Positions 45,625 through 56,484 of a DNA stretch of 64,000 nt are shown piece by piece. Origin of the DNA: Silvania hatchlandensis (GTDB taxonomy: Bacteria > Pseudomonadota > Gammaproteobacteria > Enterobacterales > Enterobacteriaceae); assembly GCF_025564065.1 (NCBI RefSeq), contig NZ_JAMGZK010000047.1, forward strand, positions 124,001-188,000, written 5' to 3'. The first letter of the stretch is position 1. Each line of letters begins with the position of its first letter. The position numbers were made by a program, and so were the translations under genes. The notes under the pieces are model-generated. The model ran no database searches and had not been told where the DNA came from. It was given only the letters and a program-made list of their open reading frames with translations.

Positions 45625-47490
45625 TCACGCTAAAGGTTTACTCTCCGGCTCATCCTGCGGATCCCCGGTATGCTTGCCCTCTTCCGTTCCTTGCCAGCCA
45701 TGACGCTGGGTCAGAGACAGATGATTACGATCTTCATTGATGATCTCGGTCAGCATCGCGCTGGTGCGTTTGACGACTGCCGCGCGCGACGAAGCATCGT
45801 TTTCCGTCAGCTCGACCATCTCTTCGACCATCTCAGTATTAAACCGGCGGAACAGATCCGCACGTTCCCGGGCCTCATACGCGCCAAGTCCGAGACTTTC
45901 CAGCGCCAGACGGCCTGATTTAAGCGCACCCTCGAAGGTTTCACGCTCTGCGGTCTCGATGCCCGCCTGACGCAGCTTGATGTAATGATCGACATCGCGG
46001 GCGCGGGAGATAATTTTCAGATGCGGGAAATGTGCCAGCACCAGCTCTGCCAGCTGCAGACTCGCCTGCGGATCGTCAATCGCATTGATCAACACTTCCG
46101 CCTTGTGCGCCCCGGCGGATTCCAGCAGATCGACGCGGGTGGCATCACCGTAGAACACTTTCATATCGAACTTGCGCAGCGTTTCGACGTGGTCAGGATC
46201 ATGATCGAGAATGACCATTTTCACTCCGCTGGAGAGTAACAGACGGCCCGCGATCTGCCCGAAGCGGCCGAACCCGGCAATAATTACCCGCGGCTGCTCT
46301 TCGTCAATCTCATCCGCTTCACGCTCCTGACCACTGTCCTTCGCCTCAAGGCGACTCAGGATCACCAGCAGTAAGGGCGTCGCCGCCATCGACAGCGCGA
46401 CCGCCAGCGTCAGCGCTTTGGCCCACTCGGGATCCAGCACGTTCGCCATATTTGCAGCCCCAAATACCACAAAGGCGAATTCGCTCCCCTGCCCCAGCAG
46501 CACGGCAAACCAGCGGCGCTGTTTATTAGGGACCTTCAACGGACGCGCGACCAGCCAGAGCATCACCATTTTGATGACCAGGAAACCCACCAGCAGGGTT
46601 GCGATGCGCAGCGGATGGGTCACCAGGGTTCCAAAGTCGACCGACATGCCGACGCCAATGAAAAACAGCCCCAGCAGCAGCCCCTTAAAAGGCTCGATAT
46701 CGCTCTCCAGCGCATGACGGTATTCCGAACTTGCCAGCAGAACGCCTGCCAGAAAAGCCCCCATCGCCATTGAAAGCCCCGCCTCTTCCAGCATCAGCCC
46801 GAAGCCAAAGACCAGAAACAGGGCCACGGCGCTGAACACTTCCCGCAGGCCAGAGCGCGCCACAAACCGCAGCAGCGGTCGGCTGACGTAACGCCCGAGC
46901 AGTACCACCAGGGTCAGCGCCCCGGCAACTTTTAATGCCGAGAGGGCAAAGGCGCCAAGGGTAGTGGACGCTCCCGAGGCAGCCAACAGCGGGATCATCG
47001 CCACCAGCGGAATCGCTGCGATATCCTGGAACAGCAGGACCGAAAAAGTACTGCGCCCCAGCTGCGAAACCGTGAGATTACGCTCGTTCATCGCCTGCAT
47101 AGCGATGGCGGTGGAGGAGAGCGCCAGCGTCATGCCGATTAGCTCCGCCACCTTCCAGTCCATCCCCAGCAGTATGCAAAACCCGCCCAGCAGCAGACCA
47201 CAGGCCAGCATCTGCAACGCTCCGCCGCCAAACACCGACGCCCGCAGTTTCCACAGGCGACGCGGATCTAACTCAAGCCCGATAACAAACAGCATCAGCA
47301 CCACGCCGATTTCGGCAAAATGCAAAATGGCCTCAGCATCGGTGACCAGCCGTAATCCCCAGGGTCCAATCACACACCCGGCAATCAGATACCCCAATAC
47401 AGACCCTAATCCCAGCCGGACGGCAATAGGCACAATCAGCGCCGCAGCCCCCAGATAAATAAGCGCCTGTATCAACGTGTGGCTATCCAT
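45625..47490 (-). CDS. kefC: Glutathione-regulated potassium/proton antiporter KefC
   Basis: KefC is an inner-membrane K+ efflux system held closed by glutathione and opened by glutathione-electrophile adducts, protecting the cell by acidifying the cytoplasm. The ATG at 47490 gives 621 residues starting [17 protein letters not shown] (E. coli 620). A longer in-frame start at 47586 would lie within kefF. About twelve membrane helices (CPA2 family) are followed by the cytosolic KTN/RCK domain beginning near residue 400 ([18 protein letters not shown], a GxGxxG NAD-binding fold). It overlaps the end of kefF by 8 nt. Confidence 0.97.
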   Translation of the reverse strand: MDSHTLIQALIYLGAAALIVPIAVRLGLGSVLGYLIAGCVIGPWGLRLVTDAEAILHFAEIGVVLMLFVIGLELDPRRLWKLRASVFGGGALQMLACGLLLGGFCILLGMDWKVAELIGMTLALSSTAIAMQAMNERNLTVSQLGRSTFSVLLFQDIAAIPLVAMIPLLAASGASTTLGAFALSALKVAGALTLVVLLGRYVSRPLLRFVARSGLREVFSAVALFLVFGFGLMLEEAGLSMAMGAFLAGVLLASSEYRHALESDIEPFKGLLLGLFFIGVGMSVDFGTLVTHPLRIATLLVGFLVIKMVMLWLVARPLKVPNKQRRWFAVLLGQGSEFAFVVFGAANMANVLDPEWAKALTLAVALSMAATPLLLVILSRLEAKDSGQEREADEIDEEQPRVIIAGFGRFGQIAGRLLLSSGVKMVILDHDPDHVETLRKFDMKVFYGDATRVDLLESAGAHKAEVLINAIDDPQASLQLAELVLAHFPHLKIISRARDVDHYIKLRQAGIETAERETFEGALKSGRLALESLGLGAYEARERADLFRRFNTEMVEEMVELTENDASSRAAVVKRTSAMLTEIINEDRNHLSLTQRHGWQGTEEGKHTGDPQDEPESKPLA

Positions 47491-48013
47491 GATGCGCCTC
47501 CTGCCAGTCGAGTAAACGTTGTTTGTAGTGACGGGCCTGCGCCTGCAGGGTCTCGTCGTCACAGACAAAGGTACAGTGCATCGCAAACGGCGGGAGCCAG
47601 TTCAGCCCGCAGTACAGAGCTGTGGCCTGCAGCGGCTGCGCCAGTATCTCAAAGCCGGGATGGGAGCCGATGTTAAAATGTTGCTCACCGCCCCCGGTGG
47701 TCACGGCCCACAGCAGGCTTTTTCCCTGCAGAGCTTTACCGTTGTGCCCATAGGCCCAGCCGTGAGAGAAGACTTTATCGATCCAGAGTTTGAGCAAAGG
47801 AGGCGCGCTATACCACTGCATAGGGTGTTGCCAGATGATGAGATCTGCCCTTGCCAGGGCCGCCTGTTCGGCTGCGACATCAATATTAAAATCAGGGTAC
47901 AGCTGATAGAGAGAGCGGATTTCCACCCCTTCAACTGACCTTGCCTGTTCAAGCATCCGCTTATTCGCATGGGAGTGATGCGGATAAGGATGGGCGTAAA
48001 TGATGAGTATCAT
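47483..48013 (-). CDS. kefF: KefF, NAD(P)H oxidoreductase and KefC activator
   Basis: KefF is a cytoplasmic flavodoxin-like quinone reductase that binds the KefC KTN domain and is needed for full activity. It has 176 residues, as in E. coli. The FMN-binding start is [41 protein letters not shown] and [12 protein letters not shown] are the other family motifs. It precedes and overlaps kefC, so the two are coupled. Confidence 0.97.
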   Translation of the reverse strand: MILIIYAHPYPHHSHANKRMLEQARSVEGVEIRSLYQLYPDFNIDVAAEQAALARADLIIWQHPMQWYSAPPLLKLWIDKVFSHGWAYGHNGKALQGKSLLWAVTTGGGEQHFNIGSHPGFEILAQPLQATALYCGLNWLPPFAMHCTFVCDDETLQAQARHYKQRLLDWQEAHHG

Positions 48014-48397
48014 GATTAACCTGGTTTGACTGCGTCCTTATTGAAGCTGTCAGTGTAGTCAGGAAAGGGAGGCGTTTGAAGGGGTCCCGCCCTTTCACCG
48101 GGTATAGCGCAAGGATCGCCAAACGTTTCCTTGCTGGAATCTACTTCGGCAATTAATTTAATAATCCTAGAATATAATATACAAAATATAGATCATTTTA
48201 ATAAAAACAATATTAATAACAAAGCATTTAATTAATAATAAAATCACGGTTTAAAATTAATAAATATACATAAACGCGTTAAGAGTGAATAATCTGAGTT
48301 TTATTATATGGTTTTTCTTTTTAAAACATGCATTTACAAAAAAAATACCCTTATCTTTAAAATACATCTTCGTTTTTAATCACAAATGGACGTGGCA
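48014..48397. other. AT-rich intergenic region upstream of the autotransporter
   Basis: This 384-bp stretch separates divergent kefF and the autotransporter gene. From about 48145 to 48385 it is dominated by A and T, unlike the flanking core genes. A TATAAT hexamer at 48173-48178 could be a -10, but no good -35 is visible at the right distance. No gene is seen. H-NS binding is plausible from composition but not shown. In E. coli this position holds the cai/fix operons. Confidence 0.6.
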
Positions 48398-51295
48398 ATG
48401 AAAAACAAATCTCCTCAGTTAAATTCAATAACAACGTCGTTAGGGAAAATATTTCCAGCGTTATTTGTATTTACGCCGTTAATAGTTAATGCAGGAACAA
48501 TTGAAGAATCCACTTCAGAAGCGCAAATTTTCTCCAGCGATACGACATATACGATTAATGATAATGTCATTATTTCTCCAGCAACAACGGCACCTTCAGT
48601 AACGCTCGAGAACAGTGTGGTAACAAACGTTGAAAACCGAGGTACCATTACCGGTGCTGGTGATGGGCTTCTGATCAGTACCGGTGGACAAAACCTCCTT
48701 GTTGATAACAACCAAGGTGCAACCATCGAATCCACTGCCGCAAATGCGATCACAGTTGAGGAGATGGCAGGAAACATTACCAATGCCGGAAAGGTTATCG
48801 GCGCTGAATATGGAATTCAGGTTGGTGAAAATATTTCCGGAATAATTATAACCAATAACACCTCAGGTCATATCGAAGGTAAAACGGCGATAACCGCCAA
48901 TGAAGGCATTACCCTTGAAAACGATGGTGTCGTTAAGGGTAACCAGGGTAATAGTATCGAATTCCTGAGCACAGGCGGTAGCAGCCTGACAAATAGCGGC
49001 ACGATTGAAGGTAACACTAACGGTATTTTAGTTGCCGATAAAACCAAAGTGAACATCATCAATACCGGTGTCATTAAAGGCTCCGGGAGCGCAATAACCT
49101 TCAGTAGTGACAAGAAAAACACGCTAACACTTAATACGAACTCGCAGCTTGTGGGCGATGTTATTTCTACCGTGTCCAGCTCAAATACGCTTACATTATT
49201 GGGTAACGGAAGCGAAGACAGCAATTTTATTGGTCTGAATGATGGCGATGGTTTCGCTTCCCTGACCATGTCAGGTACCGCGTGGGATCTGACCGGCAAC
49301 GTGGATATTATCGGTACGGATGATTCGCTTAAGGTCGATACCGGTAAACTGACTCTGGCAGGTACGGTCAACAACGCTGGCAACACCCTGATTTCCGATG
49401 GCGCCACCCTGCAGTTGGGCAACGGGGAGAAAACCGGGGCCTTAAGCGGAACGCTGACCAACAACGGTACGCTGGTATTTAACCAGGCTGCAGATTCCAC
49501 CTTTGCCACTGCCATTACCGGCACCGGCAGCGTGACCAAAACGGATGCCAATATCCTGACCCTGACCGGCAATAACAGCTATACCGGCAATACGCTTCTG
49601 AGCAGCGGTACCACGCTGGTCGCCGAAGGTGCGACGCTTGGCACGCAGGGCAATACCGCCACCCTTACGGTTGATAACGGCGCCACCTTCGCCAGCGCAG
49701 GCACCGTCAATACCAACGTGGATATCCTGAGCGGCGGCGTCCTGGCATCCTGGAATGCCGTGCAGGGGACCGCATCCTCCAGCGCTTCAACCCTCAATAC
49801 CATCAATGGCAACGTCACCAACAGCGGCATGCTGCAAATCGGCGGACTGAATGACAGCGTGGGCAACGACTTCACCATCAACGGGGATTACACCGGCACG
49901 AGCGGCAGCCTTATCTCGATGAACAGCGTGGTGGCCGATGATAATTCTGCTACCGACCATCTGACCATCACCGGCAGCAGCGCGGGTGGATCAGGTATCA
50001 ACATCACCAACATCGGCGGCGCAGGTGCACAGACCGTCAATGGTATGCAGGTAGTGAGCGTGGGTGGTACCTCTGCGGCAGCGTTCTCGTTGTCCAGCCC
50101 GGTCGTGGTAGGAGCATGGGAATATAGCCTGAACCAGCATAGCGACGGCAACTGGTATCTGGAATCGGTCGATACCACTCCGATTCCTGATGTCATTCCA
50201 GACGATGACAGCGGTACTGACGGCAATGTTACGCCGGATGATGGCGGCAGTGATGACAGCGGTACTGACGGCAATGTTACGCCGGATGATGGCGGCAGTG
50301 ACGACAGCGGCACGGATACGAATGGCAATGACGATGGCGGCTACACGCCACCGGCCCCGAATAATCTTGCGCCAGAAGTCGGCGCTTATTTAGGTAACTA
50401 TCTGGCGGCACAGGACATGTTCCTGCACAAACGTGACGATCGCGATCAGCTGACGCTGCGTGATGAAGACGATCTCAATACCTGGATGTATGTCAAAGGC
50501 CGCTATCATGAAAATGACGTGGCGGGCGGCAAAGTGAGCTACGACACCACTCAGTACGTAATGCAGGTCGGCAGCGATTTCATCAGCAAAAAGATGGATA
50601 CCGGTGTTTTACACAGCGGCATGATGTTCGGTGCGGGTCAGGCAAAAACTGACTCCACCTCAACGGGCAGCAATCGCTCCGCTCAGGGTAAAGTCGATGG
50701 TGTGAATGTGGGCGTCTACGCCACCTGGCAGGAAGATCAGCAGCTGCGCAAAGGCAGCTATATCGACAGCTGGGCCTCCTTCGGCTGGTATCACAACACA
50801 CTGCGCAGCGACGATCGTAGCGATGAGTCGTATAACAGCAAAGGCTTTGCCGCCTCGCTGGAAGCGGGTCACGCCTGGGTTGTTGATTCAGAAAGCGAAA
50901 GAACCTGGAAGATTGAACCGCAAATTCAGGCGGTGTATAGCTACCTTGACCAGGAAAATCACACTGACGCTGATGGGGTACGGATCTCTACCCCTGATAA
51001 CGACACCCTTCTCGGCCGGGCGGGCGTGAAAACCAGCTACTTTAACCAGAAAGATGTCCAGGCATGGCAACCCTATGTCGCCGTCAACTGGTTAAAAGGC
51101 GCAGGTCAGAACGATATCGCCTTTAACGGTGAGAAGTTCAGCAACGACACCCCGGACGACCGTGGTCAGCTGGAGCTGGGCATCACCGGTAAGCTGAATC
51201 CAACCACCATGATCTCGCTGCGCGCAAGCGGCGAATGGGGCGAGAACAGCTACGACGCCTATGGCGGTCATATTCTGCTGAACCATCGCTGGTAA
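48398..51295 (+). CDS. Autotransporter (type Va secretion) adhesin-like protein
   Basis: This is a 965-residue classical autotransporter, counted from the ATG at 48398. An ATG at 48386 would add four residues; neither has a strong ribosome-binding site. The parts in order are: a signal peptide (about 1-32, cleavage after VNA); a long Thr/Asn/Gly-rich beta-helix passenger with repeated NAG/NNG turns; a passenger-associated transport repeat near residue 385 (LTLTGNNSYTGNTLLSSGT); an Asp/Gly/Thr linker at about 598-650 with an exact 48-bp tandem repeat; and a beta-barrel from APEVGAYLGNYLAAQDMF to the terminal Trp. The passenger resembles surface adhesins such as AIDA-I, YfaL or EhaC types. No protease triad, RGD or lipobox is seen. 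The actual ligand is unknown. The 5' part is AT-richer than the barrel. Confidence 0.92.
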   Translation: MKNKSPQLNSITTSLGKIFPALFVFTPLIVNAGTIEESTSEAQIFSSDTTYTINDNVIISPATTAPSVTLENSVVTNVENRGTITGAGDGLLISTGGQNLLVDNNQGATIESTAANAITVEEMAGNITNAGKVIGAEYGIQVGENISGIIITNNTSGHIEGKTAITANEGITLENDGVVKGNQGNSIEFLSTGGSSLTNSGTIEGNTNGILVADKTKVNIINTGVIKGSGSAITFSSDKKNTLTLNTNSQLVGDVISTVSSSNTLTLLGNGSEDSNFIGLNDGDGFASLTMSGTAWDLTGNVDIIGTDDSLKVDTGKLTLAGTVNNAGNTLISDGATLQLGNGEKTGALSGTLTNNGTLVFNQAADSTFATAITGTGSVTKTDANILTLTGNNSYTGNTLLSSGTTLVAEGATLGTQGNTATLTVDNGATFASAGTVNTNVDILSGGVLASWNAVQGTASSSASTLNTINGNVTNSGMLQIGGLNDSVGNDFTINGDYTGTSGSLISMNSVVADDNSATDHLTITGSSAGGSGINITNIGGAGAQTVNGMQVVSVGGTSAAAFSLSSPVVVGAWEYSLNQHSDGNWYLESVDTTPIPDVIPDDDSGTDGNVTPDDGGSDDSGTDGNVTPDDGGSDDSGTDTNGNDDGGYTPPAPNNLAPEVGAYLGNYLAAQDMFLHKRDDRDQLTLRDEDDLNTWMYVKGRYHENDVAGGKVSYDTTQYVMQVGSDFISKKMDTGVLHSGMMFGAGQAKTDSTSTGSNRSAQGKVDGVNVGVYATWQEDQQLRKGSYIDSWASFGWYHNTLRSDDRSDESYNSKGFAASLEAGHAWVVDSESERTWKIEPQIQAVYSYLDQENHTDADGVRISTPDNDTLLGRAGVKTSYFNQKDVQAWQPYVAVNWLKGAGQNDIAFNGEKFSNDTPDDRGQLELGITGKLNPTTMISLRASGEWGENSYDAYGGHILLNHRW
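50204..50299 (+). repeat. Exact 48-bp tandem duplication in the autotransporter linker
   Basis: Two copies of a 48-bp unit (50204-50251 and 50252-50299) are identical base for base, and a degenerate third begins at 50300. The unit is a multiple of three and encodes DDSGTDGNVTPDDGGS. It lies between passenger and barrel, so copy-number change would alter linker length without breaking the frame. Confidence 0.93.
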
Positions 51296-51315
51296 TCACA
51301 CTTCCGCAACAACCC

Positions 51316-51346
51316 ATGCAGTGGCCCAGGCCACTGCATTTTTTTA
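51316..51346 (+). terminator. Intrinsic terminator of the autotransporter gene
   Basis: ATGCAGTGGC/GCCACTGCAT (51316-51325 with 51330-51339) forms a 10-bp stem with a CCAG loop and a run of eight T. It starts 20 nt after the stop and also lies at the 3' end of the convergent lipoprotein gene. Confidence 0.92.
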
Positions 51347-51580
51347 TCAGTTCTTCAGTTCACCCATCGATTTAACCTGATCGCGGTTAATCTGTTCCGT
51401 CTGGCCGGTCTCGGCATTTTCATAGGACACCAGCCCGGTATCGTCATCTATCTGCGGTTTTCCGTCGGTGACGATCGTTTTGCCATCGGTGGTTTTCACC
51501 GCCTGGTTAGAGGAACAACCGGCAACGGTAAACAGCGCTGCGGCTGCAAAAATTGAAGTCATCAGAAGTTTATTTCGCAT
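51347..51580 (-). CDS. Small lipoprotein of the YgdI/YgdR (DUF903) family
   Basis: This 77-residue protein has a type II signal peptide: MRNKLLMTSIFAAAALFTVAG followed by Cys22, the predicted lipidated residue. Ser-Ser at +2/+3 suggests outer-membrane sorting under the Lol rule. The mature part, DGKTIVTDGKPQIDDDTG and EQINRDQVKSMGE, is typical of the YgdI/YgdR DUF903 lipoproteins, which have an SH3-like fold and no defined function. It lies convergent with the autotransporter and on the same strand as carAB but beyond the carB terminator. Confidence 0.9.
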   Translation of the reverse strand: MRNKLLMTSIFAAAALFTVAGCSSNQAVKTTDGKTIVTDGKPQIDDDTGLVSYENAETGQTEQINRDQVKSMGELKN

Positions 51581-51683
51581 GGTGTTCTCCCTGCGTTTCA
51601 GTTGGATTTAATTATCACGCTGATAATTTTAGGCTAACTGACTGGTGGGAGATGAAAAAGCAGAAGGTTCTGAAGAGAGGAGT

Positions 51684-51713
51684 AAAAGCCCGGCGACGCG
51701 TTGCGCCGCCGGG
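51684..51713 (-). terminator. Intrinsic terminator of carAB
   Basis: On the minus strand CCCGGCG/CGCCGGG (51713-51707 with 51695-51689) encloses an 11-nt loop and is followed by CTTTTACT. It starts 10 nt past the carB stop. Confidence 0.8.
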
Positions 51714-51722
51714 TTACAACAG

Positions 51723-54700
51723 TTACTTGTTAATTTGCGCGTGCATTTCCTGCACCGAAATCACCTTCTCGGTAGCATCCGCATTCAGCGCCATGGCTGT
51801 TGCGAAACCGCCGTTCAGGGTGGTGTCGTAGTGCACTTTGTACTGCAGCGCGCTGCGGCGGATCAGCTTGGAGTCTTCAATCGCCTGACGCCCTTCGGTG
51901 GTGTTGATGATGTAGGTGTATTCGCCATTCTTGATACGGTCCTGAATGTGCGGACGACCTTCATGCACCTTGTTCACCAGACGCGGGTTGATGCCTGCTT
52001 CGCCCAGCACAATCGCGGTACCGTGGGTGGCATCCAGCTCAAAGCCCTGTTTCAGCAGTTTCGCCGCCAGGTCCACCACGCGCTCTTTGTCGCCTTCACG
52101 TACGGAGAGCAGCGCACGGCCCTGTTTCTTCATGGTGGAGTTGCTACCCAGCTGTGCTTTAGCAAAGGCTTCTGCAAAGGTGCGACCGACGCCCATCACT
52201 TCCCCGGTAGAGCGCATCTCTGGCCCTAACAGCGGGTCAACGCCCGGGAATTTGTTGAACGGCAGGACCACTTCCTTCACCGAGTAGTACGGCGGGATAA
52301 TCTCTTTGGTTACGCCCTGCTGTGCCAGCGTCTGGCCCGCCATCACGCGCGCCGCCACTTTTGCCAGCGGTACGCCGGTGGCTTTACTGACGAAGGGCAC
52401 GGTACGCGCCGCACGCGGGTTGACTTCAATCAGGTAGACTTCGTTATCTTTCACCGCGAACTGGACGTTCATCAGGCCGCGCACCTGCAGCTCGAAGGCC
52501 AGTTTCTGCACCTGCTGGCGCATCACATCCTGAATATCCTGGCTCAGAGTGTACGCAGGCAGAGAACATGCCGAGTCACCAGAGTGAACGCCCGCCTGCT
52601 CGATGTGTTCCATGATGCCACCAATCAGCACCATTTCGCCGTCGCAGATGGCATCGACATCCACTTCTACTGCATCATCCAGGAAGCGGTCCAGCAGCAC
52701 CGGCGCATCGTTAGAGACGCTGACGGCGGTCTGGAAGTAACGGCGCAGGTCTGCTTCGTCGTAGACGATTTCCATTGCGCGGCCGCCCAGCACGTAAGAC
52801 GGACGCACCACCAGCGGGTAACCAATCTCTTTGGCCTTCTCAACGGCCATTTCAATTGCGGTGACGGTGGCGTTGGCTGGCTGTTTCAGCTTCAGACGGT
52901 CTACCGCCTTCTGGAAACGTTCGCGGTCTTCTGCACGGTCAATCGCATCCGGGCTGGTACCGATAATCGGCACACCTGCGGCTTCCAGCGCGCGCGCCAG
53001 TTTCAGCGGGGTCTGGCCGCCGTACTGCACGATAACGCCCTTCGGCTTCTCGATGCGCACGATTTCCAGCACGTCTTCCAGGGTCACCGGCTCGAAATAC
53101 AGACGGTCAGAGGTGTCGTAGTCAGTCGAAACCGTCTCTGGGTTACAGTTGACCATAATGGTCTCGTAACCGTCTTCGCGCAGCGCCAGCGAAGCGTGTA
53201 CGCAGCAGTAGTCAAATTCGATGCCCTGGCCGATACGGTTTGGACCGCCGCCGAGTACCATAATTTTATCGCGATCCGTGGAGGGATTTGCTTCGCACTC
53301 GTCTTCGTACGTGGAGTACATGTAGGCGGTGTCGGTGGCAAATTCTGCCGCACAGGTATCCACGCGTTTGTAGACCGGGTGCAGGTTGTACTGGTCGCGC
53401 AGCTTACGGATTTCTGATTCACGCACGCCAGCCAGCGTCGCCAGACGCGCATCGGCAAAGCCTTTGCGCTTCAGCATACGCAGGAAGTCCGCGTCGAGGC
53501 CGGTAATGCCCATCTGTGCAACCTGCTCTTCCAGACGCACCAGCTCTTCAATCTGTACCAGGAACCAGCGGTCGATATTGGTCAGGTTGAACACGCCGTC
53601 GACGGACAGGCCCGCACGGAACGCGTCAGCGATATACCAGATACGCTCGGCGCCCGCGTCTTTCAGCTCGCGGCGGATTTTGGTCAGCGCTTCCGGGTCA
53701 TCCAGGCTCACTTTCGGGTCGAAGCCCATCGCGCCCACTTCCAGCCCGCGCAGCGCTTTCTGCAGGGATTCCTGCTGGGTGCGGCCAATCGCCATCACTT
53801 CACCGACGGACTTCATCTGGGTGGTCAGACGGTCGTTCGCACCGGCAAATTTCTCGAAGTTAAAGCGAGGGATCTTGGTGACAACGTAGTCAATTGACGG
53901 TTCGAACGAGGCCGGGGTGCGGCCACCGGTAATGTCGTTCATCAGCTCATCGAGGGTGTAACCCACCGCCAGCTTCGCCGCCACTTTCGCAATCGGGAAG
54001 CCGGTCGCTTTCGATGCCAGCGCAGAAGAACGGGATACGCGCGGGTTCATCTCGATAACAATCAGACGGCCGTTCTTCGGGTTGACCGAGAACTGCACGT
54101 TAGAGCCGCCGGTTTCGACGCCAATCTCACGCAGAACCGCCATCGAGGCGTTACGCATGATTTGATATTCTTTGTCGGTCAGGGTCTGCGCTGGCGCCAC
54201 GGTGATGGAGTCACCGGTGTGGATACCCATGGCGTCGAAGTTTTCGATAGAGCAGACGATGATGCAGTTGTCGTTTTTATCACGCACCACTTCCATCTCG
54301 TACTCTTTCCAGCCAATCAGCGACTCATCAATCAGCAGCTCTTTGGTTGGGGAGAGATCCAGACCACGTTCGCAAATCTCTTCGAACTCTTCGCGGTTGT
54401 ACGCAATACCGCCGCCGGTGCCGCCCATGGTGAAGCTAGGGCGGATGATGCACGGATAGCCCACGTCAGCGGCAACTGCCAGCGCTTCTTCCATGGTGTG
54501 TGCGATACCGGAACGCGCAGTGTCGAGGCCGATTTTCTTCATTGCCACGTCAAAACGGCGGCGGTCTTCCGCTTTATCAATCGCGTCGGCAGTGGCGCCA
54601 ATCATGGTCACGCCGAACTCAGCCAGCACGCCCTGACGCTCCAGCTCCAGCGCGCAGTTCAGCGCCGTCTGGCCACCCATCGTCGGCAGAACTGCATCCG

Positions 54701-54947
54701 GACGCTCTTTTTCAATAATTTTGCGTACCACTTCCCAGTGAATCGGCTCGATGTAGGTCGCATCAGCCATATCCGGGTCGGTCATGATGGTGGCCGGGTT
54801 GGAGTTCACCAGAATTACGCGGTAACCCTCTTCACGCAGGGCTTTACACGCCTGGGCACCAGAGTAGTCGAATTCACAGGCCTGGCCGATAACGATCGGG
54901 CCAGCGCCAAGGATCAGGATGCTTTTTATGTCTGTACGTTTTGGCAT
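51723..54947 (-). CDS. carB: Carbamoyl phosphate synthetase large subunit
   Basis: CarB makes carbamoyl phosphate from bicarbonate, two ATP and the ammonia delivered by CarA, for both arginine and pyrimidine synthesis. It has 1074 residues (E. coli 1073). Two homologous ATP-grasp synthetase halves are visible, each starting with a similar motif ([20 protein letters not shown] and [18 protein letters not shown]). An MGS-like allosteric domain from about residue 935 binds ornithine, UMP and IMP. It lies 18 nt after carA. Confidence 0.98.
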   Translation of the reverse strand: MPKRTDIKSILILGAGPIVIGQACEFDYSGAQACKALREEGYRVILVNSNPATIMTDPDMADATYIEPIHWEVVRKIIEKERPDAVLPTMGGQTALNCALELERQGVLAEFGVTMIGATADAIDKAEDRRRFDVAMKKIGLDTARSGIAHTMEEALAVAADVGYPCIIRPSFTMGGTGGGIAYNREEFEEICERGLDLSPTKELLIDESLIGWKEYEMEVVRDKNDNCIIVCSIENFDAMGIHTGDSITVAPAQTLTDKEYQIMRNASMAVLREIGVETGGSNVQFSVNPKNGRLIVIEMNPRVSRSSALASKATGFPIAKVAAKLAVGYTLDELMNDITGGRTPASFEPSIDYVVTKIPRFNFEKFAGANDRLTTQMKSVGEVMAIGRTQQESLQKALRGLEVGAMGFDPKVSLDDPEALTKIRRELKDAGAERIWYIADAFRAGLSVDGVFNLTNIDRWFLVQIEELVRLEEQVAQMGITGLDADFLRMLKRKGFADARLATLAGVRESEIRKLRDQYNLHPVYKRVDTCAAEFATDTAYMYSTYEDECEANPSTDRDKIMVLGGGPNRIGQGIEFDYCCVHASLALREDGYETIMVNCNPETVSTDYDTSDRLYFEPVTLEDVLEIVRIEKPKGVIVQYGGQTPLKLARALEAAGVPIIGTSPDAIDRAEDRERFQKAVDRLKLKQPANATVTAIEMAVEKAKEIGYPLVVRPSYVLGGRAMEIVYDEADLRRYFQTAVSVSNDAPVLLDRFLDDAVEVDVDAICDGEMVLIGGIMEHIEQAGVHSGDSACSLPAYTLSQDIQDVMRQQVQKLAFELQVRGLMNVQFAVKDNEVYLIEVNPRAARTVPFVSKATGVPLAKVAARVMAGQTLAQQGVTKEIIPPYYSVKEVVLPFNKFPGVDPLLGPEMRSTGEVMGVGRTFAEAFAKAQLGSNSTMKKQGRALLSVREGDKERVVDLAAKLLKQGFELDATHGTAIVLGEAGINPRLVNKVHEGRPHIQDRIKNGEYTYIINTTEGRQAIEDSKLIRRSALQYKVHYDTTLNGGFATAMALNADATEKVISVQEMHAQINK

Positions 54948-54965
54948 GGTCTTCTCGGCTCCTGA

Positions 54966-56114
54966 TTATTTAGCAGTCTTACGGTATTGCTCGATAAGTT
55001 CGATAAAGTGATCGAACAGCGGCGCGGCATCGTGTGGGCCTGGGCTCGCCTCCGGGTGCCCCTGGAAGCTGAACGCCGGTTTATCGGTGCGATGGATGCC
55101 CTGCAGGGTGCCATCAAACAGTGATTTGTGCGTCACACGCAGGGTGACAGGCATTGAGTCCTCATCCACCGCAAAACCGTGGTTCTGTGCGGTAATCATC
55201 ACCGTGTCGTTGTCGATATCTTTCACCGGGTGGTTACCACCGTGGTGACCAAACTTCATCTTCACGGTTTTTGCCCCACTCGCCAGCGCAAGCAGCTGAT
55301 GGCCGAGACAGATGCCGAATACCGGAATGTCGGTTTCGAGGAAGGTCTTAATCGCGTCGATCGCATAATCACACGGAGCCGGGTCACCCGGGCCGTTGGA
55401 GAGGAAGATCCCATCCGGGTTCATCTTCAGCACTTCGTCAGCTGGCGTCTTCGCAGGCACCACCGTCAGGCGGCAGCCGCGGTCAACCAGCATACGCAGG
55501 ATGTTGCGTTTGGCGCCGTAATCGTAAGCCACCACGTGGAACGGCAGGTCGCCTTCTTTTTTGGCTTCCGGCAGGTCGCCTTCCAGCGTCCAGCTCCCCT
55601 GGGTCCAGCTGTAGGATTCTGCCGTCGTCACTTCTTTCGCCAGGTCCATGCCGTTCAGCCCTGGGAAGGCTTTGGCTTTTTCTTGTGCCAGTGCCACATC
55701 CAGGTTGTCGCCGGCAATGATGCAGCCGTTCTGTGCGCCCTTTTCACGCAGCAAACGCGTCAACTTACGGGTATCGATATCGGCAATCGCCACGATGTTG
55801 TGACGTTTCAGGTAGGAAGAGAGGTCTTCGGTATTGCGGTAGTTGCTGGCAATCAGCGGCAGGTCGCGAATAATCAGACCTTGAGCATGTACCTGAGAGG
55901 ACTCTTCATCAGCAGCGTTGGTGCCGACATTACCAATATGGGGATAAGTAAGAGTGACGATTTGGCGGGAATAGGAAGGATCAGTGAGGATTTCTTGATA
56001 ACCGGTCATTGAAGTATTGAAAACGACTTCCCCAACCGCCGAACCTGTTGCCCCTATGGCCCGACCGATAAACTGGGTTCCGTCTTCCAGAACCAATAGC
56101 GCTGACTTAATCAA
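54966..56114 (-). CDS. carA: Carbamoyl phosphate synthetase small subunit
   Basis: CarA is the glutaminase subunit that feeds ammonia to CarB. I set the start at TTG 56114-56112, giving 382 residues beginning with [14 protein letters not shown], exactly the E. coli protein, whose carA also uses UUG. A GGAGGG Shine-Dalgarno sequence precedes it. A longer GTG frame from 56141 would run through the ArgR boxes. The glutaminase triad is seen as Cys in [13 protein letters not shown] and His/Glu in [11 protein letters not shown]. Confidence 0.97.
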   Translation of the reverse strand: MIKSALLVLEDGTQFIGRAIGATGSAVGEVVFNTSMTGYQEILTDPSYSRQIVTLTYPHIGNVGTNAADEESSQVHAQGLIIRDLPLIASNYRNTEDLSSYLKRHNIVAIADIDTRKLTRLLREKGAQNGCIIAGDNLDVALAQEKAKAFPGLNGMDLAKEVTTAESYSWTQGSWTLEGDLPEAKKEGDLPFHVVAYDYGAKRNILRMLVDRGCRLTVVPAKTPADEVLKMNPDGIFLSNGPGDPAPCDYAIDAIKTFLETDIPVFGICLGHQLLALASGAKTVKMKFGHHGGNHPVKDIDNDTVMITAQNHGFAVDEDSMPVTLRVTHKSLFDGTLQGIHRTDKPAFSFQGHPEASPGPHDAAPLFDHFIELIEQYRKTAK

Positions 56115-56124
56115 AACACCCTCC

Positions 56125-56163
56125 AGAGAATATTCACTCACTTTATCTGCATATTAATTCACA
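56125..56163 (-). promoter_or_regulatory. Two ArgR boxes of carAB
   Basis: Two 18-bp ARG-box-like elements (56125-56142 and 56146-56163) are separated by 3 bp, the spacing used by ArgR hexamers. Each contains a GTGAAT/GTGAGT..ATTC-type palindrome. They overlap the P2 -10 region, fitting arginine repression of P2 as in E. coli. Confidence 0.8.
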
Positions 56164-56180
56164 ACCATGGTGTGAAGCAA
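56151..56180 (-). promoter_or_regulatory. carAB promoter P2
   Basis: The -35 TTGCTT at 56180-56175 and -10 TAATAT at 56156-56151 are 18 bp apart on the minus strand. The -10 lies inside the distal ArgR box, which explains arginine repression. Confidence 0.7.
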
Positions 56181-56219
56181 TGCAAATTTGCTGCATGTGG
56201 ATTTTCGGCAAACGGCGGC

Positions 56220-56248
56220 ATTCTGGGGATTTGGCAGGGTAAAGTCAA
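56220..56248 (-). promoter_or_regulatory. carAB promoter P1
   Basis: The -35 TTGACT at 56248-56243 and -10 CAGAAT at 56225-56220 have 17-bp spacing, about 70 bp upstream of P2. This corresponds to the pyrimidine-controlled P1 promoter of E. coli. Confidence 0.68.
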
Positions 56249-56484
56249 CTGATAATGCGTATTTTGTTTGTTGTTTTTGCGCCACTGATGACTGAGAAGG
56301 GTGTTAATGGGCAAAAAGATCAACTAAATCACCTAAGAAAACGCTTGCGGGTCAGATTTAGTTTTAATACGACGGTCAGCACCTGAAAAAGTGGACCATT
56401 TGGTCAAAATTCACAGCAGGAAACCAAATAAACAGGATATAACCTATAAATATGGAACGTTAGAATAAAGATGACAACCAAACA

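Noticed and set aside
47491-47586. N-terminally extended KefC start at 47586
   Set aside because: The extra 32 residues would be read out of frame through kefF; the ATG at 47490 gives the E. coli length and N-terminus.
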